Source: Candidatus Thorarchaeota archaeon (GTDB lineage: Archaea; Asgardarchaeota; Thorarchaeia; Thorarchaeales; Thorarchaeaceae). Taken from it: 27,405 bases of DNA. Positions 14,184 through 21,900 of this stretch are shown here, piece after piece. The notes under the pieces are model-generated. The model was given only the letters and a program-made list of their open reading frames with translations. It was not told the origin of the DNA and ran no database searches. The position numbers and the translations under genes were made by a program. The DNA lies in assembly GCA_016839245.1 (NCBI GenBank), contig JAEOUN010000087.1, forward strand, positions 1-27,405. The letters run 5' to 3'. Every line of letters starts with the position of its first letter. Position 1 is the first letter of the stretch.

Positions 14184-15599
14184 TCTCACAGCTTTTGTAG
14201 CAATGCCTACTGCGTCTGATACTTTCACAACCTCATCGACATCCTTGTAGGCTCCTGGAGCTTCTTCAGCTATTACAATTCCTCCAGTAGCTTTTACTAT
14301 AATACCTTCACTTGCAAGTTTTTCTTGGACATCTTTTCCAAAGAATTGTTTCTTCGCTCTAGCGCGACTCAAAAAGCGGCCTGCACCATGTGCTGTAGAA
14401 CCAAAAGAAAGCTCCATACTTCGCTTATTTCCAATCAATATGTATGATGCAGTTCCCATCGTTCCTGGAATAATAACTGGCTGTCCTATATCGCGATATT
14501 TGATTGGTATTTCTGAATGTCCCGGTGGAAATGCTCTTGTAGCACCTTTTCTATGCACGACGACTTTTGTTCTCCTCCCATCTATGCCATGTTCTTCCAC
14601 CTTTCCCATATTGTGAGCAACATCATAGATTAGGTGCATATCCAAATCTTCTGGAGATTGCCCCATTACTTTGGAGAAAGCTTCTCTGGTCCAGTGCATC
14701 ATCACTTGTCTATTGGCAAAAGCATAGTTTGCAGCTGCACTCATTGCGCCCAAGTATGCTTGACCTTCAGGAGATGTGGTTGGTGCACTGCATAATTCTC
14801 TATCAGGCACCTCGATATTGTATTTGCGCATTGCCTGGGTCATCTTTCTGATATACTCTGAACAGACTTGGTGACCAAGACCTCGAGATCCGCTATGAAT
14901 CATAACCATTGCTTGCCCTTTTCTTGTGATGCCCATTAAATCAGCTGCAGCTTTATCGTAGATTTCATCAACTAATTGGATCTCTAGAAAATGGTTTCCT
15001 GAACCAAGTGTTCCGCTTTGCTTCAGTCCTCGTTCTTTTGCTGAGCCTGGTACCTCCTCTGGATTAGCTATTCCAAGTCTTCCATTTGCCTCTTGATTCT
15101 CCAGGTCTTCCTCCCAGCCATAGCCTTCATCTACCGCCCATTTTGAACCTCCCAAAAGAACCTCATCTACACCTCTATGACTCTGGAGGTTTATCTTTCC
15201 ATGTTTTCCTACTCCAGTCGGAACATCTTCGTACAACTGATCAATAAGTTGTCTTATTTTTGGTCGAACATCTTTCTCATCAAGATTTGTTCTGAGAATT
15301 CGAACACCGCAGTTAATATCATATCCAACTCCACCTGGTGAAATTACACCATTTTCATAGTCGGTCGCTGCAACTCCTCCTATTGGAAAACCATATCCTT
15401 GGTGTCCATCAGGAAGAACAATACTATGCGTGTATATCCCTGGTATGCAGGCTGCATTTGTTGCCTGAGTGAATGTTGCATCCTGTTTCATCTTCTGAAC
15501 TAGGGTGTCAGAGGCATATATTCGAACAGGAACTTTCATACAAGCTTGGGTGCCTTTTGGTATCTCATATATATTTTCAGAAACCTTCTTGATATCCAT
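14154..15599 (-). CDS. rtcB: tRNA-splicing/RNA-repair ligase RtcB
   Basis: A 481-residue GTP- and Mn2+-dependent RNA ligase joining 2',3'-cyclic phosphate (or 3'-phosphate) and 5'-OH ends, used in archaeal tRNA splicing. Seen: LPDGHQGYGFPIGGVAATD, then PGGVGYDINCGVR with the metal-binding Asp and Cys, GTLGSGNHFLEIQ, MIHSGSRGLGHQ, DVAHNMGKVEEHG, HRKGATRAFPPGH and STAHGAGRFLSRARAKK with the His expected to take GMP. Full length and without an intein, unlike many archaeal rtcB genes. The frame is open to a GTG at 15626; I chose the ATG at 15597-15599 because it matches the family N-terminus, though no strong ribosome site supports either. It is divergent from selD and converges with an EamA transporter. 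Confidence 0.97.
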   Translation of the reverse strand: MDIKKVSENIYEIPKGTQACMKVPVRIYASDTLVQKMKQDATFTQATNAACIPGIYTHSIVLPDGHQGYGFPIGGVAATDYENGVISPGGVGYDINCGVRILRTNLDEKDVRPKIRQLIDQLYEDVPTGVGKHGKINLQSHRGVDEVLLGGSKWAVDEGYGWEEDLENQEANGRLGIANPEEVPGSAKERGLKQSGTLGSGNHFLEIQLVDEIYDKAAADLMGITRKGQAMVMIHSGSRGLGHQVCSEYIRKMTQAMRKYNIEVPDRELCSAPTTSPEGQAYLGAMSAAANYAFANRQVMMHWTREAFSKVMGQSPEDLDMHLIYDVAHNMGKVEEHGIDGRRTKVVVHRKGATRAFPPGHSEIPIKYRDIGQPVIIPGTMGTASYILIGNKRSMELSFGSTAHGAGRFLSRARAKKQFFGKDVQEKLASEGIIVKATGGIVIAEEAPGAYKDVDEVVKVSDAVGIATKAVRLRPIGVIKG

Positions 15600-15732
15600 A
15601 TCATCCACACTCGATGGTACTAGCACCTTTCTGTAAGTGGGGCTATAAGGCTTGTGAAGTGAACTCCTGACCCAGAGGCTTATTACATCGAATTGCTTTT
15701 TTTAGTGTGGGTCTGATGACCTAAAGAACAAT

Positions 15733-15738
15733 AGGAGG
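15733..15738 (+). promoter_or_regulatory. Ribosome binding site of selD
   Basis: AGGAGG lies 12 bases before the GTG at 15751. It is the strongest ribosome site in the area, and the next usable in-frame start after it is that GTG. A stop (TAA, 15748-15750) precedes the GTG directly in frame, which fixes the upstream limit of the gene and shows that the TGA at 15793 lies inside it. Confidence 0.65.
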
Positions 15739-15750
15739 ATTTGTCACTAA

Positions 15751-16785
15751 GTGCTTAAGGTACGACTTACTGCAATGGTAACAACTCATGGCTGAAGCTG
15801 CAAGGTCAAACAGGATGATCTCACAAGGCTACTCCAAGCAGCAGGTTTACTGCCTCAAGGTTCGACCTGTGAAGGTGAAATTGGCGATGATGCTGTGGTC
15901 CGTATCATCAATGATAATCTGGCTGTCGTGGAGAACGTAGATGTCTTTACACCTATTCACGATGATCCTGAGATTCAAGGCGAAATCGTTGCATGCAATG
16001 CTACAAACGATGTCTTTGCTATGGGCGCAGCAAATGTGCTCTCCTTGCAAGCATTTCTTGCATATCCAAAGGACCTTCCTGACGATATCATTGTAGGAGT
16101 GCTTAAGGGAATGAGTGCATTTATGAAACGGCTGAGCTCCAAACTCTCTGGGGGTCAGACAATTGCAAATCCCTGTCCTGTATTTGGTGGCATTGCGCTA
16201 GGAATGGCTCATCCTAGGGATATTGTGTATTCCAGTGGAGCTAGACCCAAAGATGTTGTAGTCTTGACAAAACCTCTTGGCATTCAACCTGCCATGCGGT
16301 CTTATCGGGATTTAAAAAATGAAAAACGTGATGTCCTGCTATCAGAATTTGATGAATCCTCGTTACATAAAATGCAAGATGCTGCTGTACGGATAATGAC
16401 TCAGAGCAATCTTGAAGTTGCGCAAGCGATGAACGAGGTTGGTGTCAATGCTGCTACGGATGTCACAGGATTTGGACTTCTTGGTCATGCTGGCAATGTG
16501 AGTTCATTAAGTAGTGTTGATATCATTATCAACAGAGTCCCTGTGATTCGAGGAACTCTCCAACTAGCGAAGTTCTTTGGTCACAAATTGGCAAGTGGTC
16601 TTGGTGCTGAAACTGCTGGAGGTATGCTTGTCTTCATGCATCCTTCAAAAGTAGATGCCTTCCAAAATGTTTTGGCAACCAAAGGATTGCCCTGTTGGCC
16701 TATTGGTACAGTTATGAAAGCAAAAGGACCTCCCTGTGCAAGATTGTCACAGGATGTACAGTATATCGAGACCGAGTTCCCATGA
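15751..16785 (+). CDS. selD: Selenophosphate synthetase SelD, a selenoprotein (in-frame UGA = Sec15)
   Basis: A 344-residue enzyme making selenophosphate from selenide and ATP, the selenium donor for selenocysteine synthesis. The frame must be read through TGA at 15793-15795: upstream codons give MLKVRLTAMVTTHG, and after it SCKVKQDDLTRLL. TGA therefore falls exactly on the catalytic Cys/Sec of the family motif G-(C/U)-x-C-K. Later motifs are intact: GDDAVV, the DVFTPIHDDPEIQGEIVAC block, NDVFAMGA, SGGQTIANPCPVFGG, DVTGFGLLGH and GGMLVFM. Total length (about 345) matches the family only if TGA is decoded. The start is GTG at 15751 after AGGAGG. A SECIS-like RNA fold overlaps the stop codon. 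A nonsense mutation is unlikely: the rest of the frame is clean and the position is exact. Confidence 0.93.
15793..15795 (+). other. UGA codon recoded as selenocysteine
   Basis: Codon 15 of selD, in the context GGC-TGA-AGC-TGC-AAG (G-U-S-C-K). It aligns with Cys17 of Escherichia coli SelD and with the Sec of eukaryotic SPS2 and some archaeal SelD proteins. A gene caller that stops at TGA would start the gene about 100 bases downstream and lose the active site. Confidence 0.9.
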
Positions 16786-16844
16786 TGCTGTCAGAAACCT
16801 TATGGCCTGGCAGCAGAGGACTGCTGCCGCAAGCAGCCGGTCTC
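16768..16844 (+). promoter_or_regulatory. Putative eukaryote-like SECIS element overlapping the selD stop codon
   Basis: A three-way-junction fold uses nearly every base. Closing helix: GAGACCG (16768-16774) with CGGTCTC (16838-16844). Helix 1: AGTTCC (16775-16780, one bulged T) with GGACT (16818-16822). Core: ATGA (16782-16785) opposite GA (16816-16817). Helix 2: TGCTGTCAG (16786-16794) with CTGGCAGCA (16807-16815), 9 bp with one G-U. Apical loop: 12 bases starting AAA (16795-16806). A side hairpin GCTGC/GCAGC (16823-16827 with 16833-16837) completes the junction. AUGA, a 9-bp helix, an apical AA and GA are the defining parts of a eukaryotic SECIS. The UGA of the core is the stop codon. A competing hairpin exists (see next entry). 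Confidence 0.72.
16809..16828 (+). repeat. Competing GC-rich hairpin inside the SECIS region
   Basis: GGCAGCAG (16809-16816) pairs perfectly with CTGCTGCC (16821-16828) around an AGGA loop. It uses bases that helix 2, helix 1 and the side hairpin of the SECIS fold need, so the two structures exclude each other. It may be an alternative state, a terminator-like element or a by-product of the repeated CAGC/GCTG words. Confidence 0.5.
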
Positions 16845-16852
16845 CACTAATT

Positions 16853-17092
16853 TTAATCGAGTAAGTGATTGAGTTTATCAAATAATTTGTCTATGCCTTT
16901 TAGAGAGCTAAAATCTAGCTCAGGATCAATGAATTTGCGAAGTTCAACAATCTCTTGTTCTTCAAGATCGTGGAACAGCCAAAATTCTTCTTTCTCCAGA
17001 TTCTTTGATTCCGACATCTTACACTTCACTTCTATTATGATTCTATCTAATAATTCGTGTTTTGTCGATATATACTCTTGGGTCATGTACAT
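16853..17092 (-). CDS. Small hypothetical acidic protein
   Basis: A 79-residue charged protein I do not recognise. It looks soluble and mainly helical (DRIIIEVKCKMSESKNLEKEEFWLFHDLEEQEIVELRKFI, then SLKGIDKLFDKLNHLLD). No signal or membrane segment. The ATG at 17090-17092 has no clear ribosome site, so a leaderless start or the internal ATG at codon 26 (17015-17017) is possible. It converges on selD; its stop lies 9 bases from the SECIS-like element. An opposite-strand frame of similar size exists here, but it is low-complexity Ser-rich shadow. Moderate confidence that this gene is real. Confidence 0.5.
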   Translation of the reverse strand: MYMTQEYISTKHELLDRIIIEVKCKMSESKNLEKEEFWLFHDLEEQEIVELRKFIDPELDFSSLKGIDKLFDKLNHLLD

Positions 17093-17201
17093 ATTGGAGA
17101 AAAAATGTATACATCATAATCTGGCTTAATAACGGCAAACCATTTAACGCACATCAGATTATCTTGAACACAGCTTTCGTAGCTAAGTTAGGTGTTGTGA
17201 A

Positions 17202-17903
17202 ATGAAAATCGTTGTGACAGGGCCCTATGAAGCTGGAAAAAGTCAGATGATTCATCATATTACAAATGGAGCATGCATTAACATTGAGAGAAGAGGCACA
17301 ACAATTGCTATGGACCATGGTCTGGCAAATGTTGATGGAATGAATGTATTCATGTTTGGAACTCCAGGCCTTCTCCGTTTTCGCACTATGAGGAAAATTC
17401 TTAGTTCCGGTGCAGATGGAATCATATTTGTTGTTGACTCTGTTGATCCAGAGTCAGACAAACGCGCCAAATTATTCTTCAGAGAGATTGCATTCTTTTT
17501 GCCTGGTGTGCCCTGTGTTGTAGCAGCCAATAAGCAAGACCTTCCTGAATCTCGCCCTGTTGACCAACTACGAAAGAATCTGCGTTTTCTTGCTGGATTA
17601 CCAGTCTTTCCTGTATCTGCGAAGACTGGTGAAAATGTAGATAGTATGTTACGTACCCTGCTATATCTCGTTATGATGCAATGGAGTTCAGTCTTCTCTA
17701 AATTTGCTGAATATGATGGAGCCAAGGATGGGCTTAAGCGACTGATGAAAGATCTCAATCTTGATAGAGAACAAGCTGTTGGATATCTACGTAGGTTTGA
17801 ATTGAGAAAACTATTGGAAGTTCAAGTTGGTGATGAGCAATTTGTGGTCAAAGATGCAGTTCGTCCTCTGTTAGAAAATCCAGTTACAATTATGAAGAAG
17901 TAA
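17202..17903 (+). CDS. MglA/Arf-like small GTPase with C-terminal helical extension
   Basis: A 233-residue GTPase of the group related to MglA and the Roadblock-associated bacterial GTPases. Seen: G1 GPYEAGKS (7-14), G2 in RGTTIAMDHG (Thr33/34), G3 GTPG (53-56) within MFGTPGLLRFR, G4 NKQD (110-113) and G5 SAK (139-141). The residue after GTPG, usually Gln in relatives (GTPGQERF), is Leu57. Residues 170-233 add a helical, winged-helix-like tail (GLKRLMKDLNLDREQAVGYLRRFELRKLLEVQVGDEQFVV). The ATG at 17202 has AGGTG 7 bases upstream. It is followed 69 bases later by a TPR protein gene. A Roadblock/LC7 protein, the usual regulator of this group, is encoded 5 kb downstream. Confidence 0.92.
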   Translation: MKIVVTGPYEAGKSQMIHHITNGACINIERRGTTIAMDHGLANVDGMNVFMFGTPGLLRFRTMRKILSSGADGIIFVVDSVDPESDKRAKLFFREIAFFLPGVPCVVAANKQDLPESRPVDQLRKNLRFLAGLPVFPVSAKTGENVDSMLRTLLYLVMMQWSSVFSKFAEYDGAKDGLKRLMKDLNLDREQAVGYLRRFELRKLLEVQVGDEQFVVKDAVRPLLENPVTIMKK

Positions 17904-17972
17904 TCTTGTTTCTTTAGAAAGAATCAAAAGCGATATAGGTCGCATCCACTGTTAATAAGTAAGGTGAGCTTA

Positions 17973-18848
17973 ATGGCAGAAGAGCAAGAATTTGATAATG
18001 AAGACATGGATCCAGCTGAATTGATAGAGCAAGCGGCAATAGCCCTAGAAGGTGGCGATAAGGAAGAAGCTGCAAAAGCATACAATGCTGCTGGGAATAT
18101 CTACATGTCCGTAGCTGAATTCGATGAAGCTCACCACTGTTTTGAGGAGTCTCAAAAGATATACAAAGATCTCAAAGACGAGACTGGCGCTAGTGACACT
18201 CTGTACAATCTCGGGGTTGCATGTATCAACCTTGAACGTTGGGATGAAGCTGTTGACTCATTAGAAGCAGCAATGAAATTATTCAATAAAGGCGATAATA
18301 AGAGTGGTTCGGCAGACACCATTTATGGTCTTGCCTTAGCTAATCTTGGTCAAGGCAATTTTGATCAAGCAATGGAATATTTCAAGCAGGCTCAAAAGGC
18401 ATACAAATCACTTGACAATACACAAGGAATTGCCAGTGTCATTATGGACATGGGCGCCGCTTATGTAGACAAAGAAGATTGGGAAAATGCAAAGGCGACC
18501 ATCAAAAAGGCTCAGAAGATCTATGAAGATATGAATGATAAAGCCGGTCTTGCTGATGCACTATCTCTCTTAGGTGATATATCTGAAACTAATGGTGATG
18601 AAAGAAGAGCCGCAGAGCTATTTGTTGAGGCTGCCCAGAACTACTACGAGGCAGAAATCTTTGATATTGCCAGAGAGGTTCTTGATAGAGCAGAGCAGAA
18701 GATGTGGGATATTCCAAAAGCCACTCGCCGACGACTGAGAAACACAATTGACGATTTACGCGATGCACTACCTGAAGAGGAAGAAGAGCCTGAAGACATG
18801 GATGATGATTTATCTGATGAGGATCTAATGGATTTGGACTTTGAATAA
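17973..18848 (+). CDS. Tetratricopeptide repeat protein
   Basis: A 291-residue soluble protein made of about five to six TPR units (for example AAKAYNAAGNIYMSVAEFDEAHHCFEESQKIY, LYNLGVACINLERWDEAVDSLEAAMKLF, IYGLALANLGQGNFDQAMEYFKQAQKAY, VIMDMGAAYVDKEDWENAKATIKKAQKIY, ALSLLGDISETNGDERRAAELF), roughly 40 residues each, resembling the SNAP/LGN style of TPR array. Acidic tail from about 270 (EEEEEPEDMDDD). It is a protein-protein interaction scaffold. ATG at 17973 has AAGGTG 6 bases upstream and is preferred to the in-frame GTG at 17964, which is part of that ribosome site. Its position after the GTPase gene suggests it may act as partner or effector. Confidence 0.93.
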   Translation: MAEEQEFDNEDMDPAELIEQAAIALEGGDKEEAAKAYNAAGNIYMSVAEFDEAHHCFEESQKIYKDLKDETGASDTLYNLGVACINLERWDEAVDSLEAAMKLFNKGDNKSGSADTIYGLALANLGQGNFDQAMEYFKQAQKAYKSLDNTQGIASVIMDMGAAYVDKEDWENAKATIKKAQKIYEDMNDKAGLADALSLLGDISETNGDERRAAELFVEAAQNYYEAEIFDIAREVLDRAEQKMWDIPKATRRRLRNTIDDLRDALPEEEEEPEDMDDDLSDEDLMDLDFE

Positions 18849-18941
18849 TCCGAGAAATTGTCCTCTTTTATTTAATACGAATAACGAGCTTTCAACAGGA
18901 AAACTCTATTTAGAAAAATTTCCCTGTCCGTTTATCTTATA

Positions 18942-21900
18942 GTGGAGCGGACTGATGTGATATCTATCAAGAGAAAAAACATAGCGATATTTACAATAGT
19001 AGTTTTGATAAGTTCATCTAACTTGTTTATCATCTCTAACTTTGTAAACGTTCTCTCGCCAACTACCGCATATAATTCAAATAATGAATTCACATCTAGC
19101 TCCATCTCAAGCCAAGTTCCTCTTAGAAAAATTACAGTTGTATCACCTGATTCTGATACATACAAAGATGAATTTGCTTACATGGCTGCTATTCCTACAT
19201 CTGTCTTCATATTCAATGATACGCAGTATATTTCTCCATTAATCTACTCCACAGGAACTGAGAGTGAAACATGGTTTCTTGACGATTGGGTTGATTATAC
19301 AGCAGTTGATGGAGGACTCACACAAGCTGTCGCAATAGGCGATTTTACGGAGTCATCATTACTTGACCTACAATATGAGCTAGGAACGAAGGTCTATCCA
19401 AGAATAACAGGAGCAACTTCTGCAGATATAGCGGCAATGTTAGCGATTTCTGATTGGAGCACAACTGATACTGCTGTCATTGCATTTGCAAAGGATGACT
19501 TTACCAATCCCTCTTCTCTCTCTGGGAGTATATCGCATACATTTGAAAATCAAGCCTCAACTACGACCACTTTTAGTGGTGTCGCAGATAACATTGTGTC
19601 GCCTTCAAGTATCTACTTTACACCTCCATCTTGGGCTGGTTGGATGGATGGACAATTCAACTGGACTGGCAGTGAACTTTTAACACATGATCTTGTGGAT
19701 CCGAATGGATTCATTGTTGATTATTCAGTCTATAGTCAAGTATACTTCTCTCGCAGTCCTCTCTATGTGCAATCTCCTATTCCTCTAAATTTCTGGTTAC
19801 CTGTGATTTCCGATGGTCAATGGACCATGAACATAACACGGGATTCTCCAGGTAGTACAACCTTGGATTGCAAGGTCACTTATCATCCCGGATTTACACA
19901 CTCAATTACAGTGCCTTCTAATACTGATTGGTTGAACGTGACTCTAACTTGGGATAATGCGGCAACAGATCTCAACCTAGCACTTATCGACCCACTCGGG
20001 AGACTTGTGATGTGGGCTCCTGCAGGAAGTATTCTAGCTAATCCCGGTAATGAGAAGATAGAGTTGCCATATCCTATGGCTGGAGAATGGACAATAATTG
20101 CTGCTTGGATGTCTGCCAATAATGAACGAAATAACATACAATTATCCTGGGAAATGTCTCGTCTTCCAACAGACATTGAAGGATATCTCGAATCCGCGTC
20201 AAATGCAGCTGTTCTCGCATCGCTATTAAATGTTCCTCTCCTCTATATTGACAAAGATCAGATTCCTTCGATAACTGAATGGGCTCTTGAGCGTCTTGGT
20301 GTGAGTACATTATGGCTTGTTGATCCTATGAATATTCAACAATCTTCACTTGTCACTGACCTTCAAACCATTGCGTCTGTCATCAATCTGGATGATTATA
20401 GTCTACTTTCTGAAGCTATAATGACAAACTCGGGGAAAAATGATATTGTCATTACAGTTCCTATAGGTGATAACAATGAATTCTTTGCTCCTGCAGCATT
20501 TTCAGCTGCTGTGCATGGAGGCCCGATTTTTTCGTTTTGTTCTGACGGTAACGAGTTAGCAACACGTGCACAAGAAACTTGGGCTCCATATCTCATTGGA
20601 CCTGAAATAAATAATATCTATGTAGTAAACCAATATGAGAATCGTGCTGAGAATGGATGGTATGATGAACGAATACCAAATACACAATCAATGATCAGAT
20701 CGTACAATGATTTTGTAGAATTTCTCTCCGAACGAGGAGCATATAATTCCAGTGTTTCTCAACAAGTTGTCATTGTTTCTCCTGTATCTTACATTCCAAC
20801 AAGTTTTGATAGATCACTTCAATGTGGTTTTCAACCTGGTCGAATTCCTGCAGAAAATCCAATGGATGCATCTATCTTGATAAACAGAGGTCTCCTTCAT
20901 AGGTATCTCTTTATGACCGCTGACTCCTCTGATACTGCTCTAGTGAGTATGTATGCATATACAGATGGTGCAACATTCATTGACAATAATTATGACTATT
21001 CTTTGCTCTACCAGATTGAAAATACAACAGACGCTCTAGAATCAGCTGGATTTGAAATCGAGATGCATGTCGGCGTATCAGAAGTCTTTGCTCAACTCGA
21101 ATCGCAAGTATCGCTTTGGAGTCTTAGTACACATGGCACGTTGACATTACTCCCTAGAGATCCTCCTGACCGCCCCAATGGTCTTGGTTACATCTCTCTC
21201 AGGACTTCAGACAGTCCTTATGGTTTTGAGGACAGTCTTACTGTTCGAGAGAGTTCATCAGATTCTGATGATTTAGTCAATCCTGTTGCCTTCACAGCTG
21301 AGGCTGTAAATCATGTAATAAAATCAACAATTGATATAGACCAATCTGTTGATTCCATTGGCTCTCCAATAATAATTCTCACTGCTTGTCTTCTTGGAGG
21401 AACTGAAATGCCATTGGTATTGATGAAACATGGAGCTGTTGCTGTAACAGCATCTCCAAGAACTGTGTATTTCCAACCTGCAGGCATGTTATCTGTACTT
21501 CTCGCTCAAAAGTTGTCTGAAGGTGCTAGTATTGGTGAAGCTCTCTCCTATGGTCTCTTACTCACGTCTTCTGATTATGCAAATCCATTGACCGATAGGG
21601 ATCCACGCGATTATGCTAATCAACAAATTCTATTTGGAGATCCATCAGTTCAACTCTATAATCCAGAAACATTCGCACATGTTACAACTTCCAATCCAAA
21701 GATTGAACAATATGGAATGCATATGCCCTGCCGTGGTGTGGCACCAGTCGCTGTTTTGGGACTTTCTACATACTATCCCAACTTTCTCTCAACCGTTTCA
21801 GTGGATTTTGATTACTATGAACCATCCAACTTCTCTGATTTCATTCAATTACTATTTCTACGCGAAACGGTCTTCATAGAGCAAGATACACTAGGATTAT

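Noticed and set aside
14661..14760. Additional in-frame UGA selenocysteine codons in other genes of the window
   Set aside because: I checked the ends and recognisable frames of the other genes; all are full length without needing UGA read-through.
14154..15599. Intein in rtcB
   Set aside because: The ligase motifs follow at normal spacing with no insertion.
15793..15795. TGA as a nonsense mutation making selD a pseudogene
   Set aside because: It falls exactly on the Cys/Sec site of the G-x-x-C-K motif, both flanks match SelD, the rest of the frame has no other defects, and a SECIS-like fold lies at the 3' end.
16869..17129. Plus-strand open frame opposite the small protein of 16853-17092
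   Set aside because: Ser-rich low-complexity shadow with no ribosome site; the minus-strand frame has more protein-like composition, though neither is certain.
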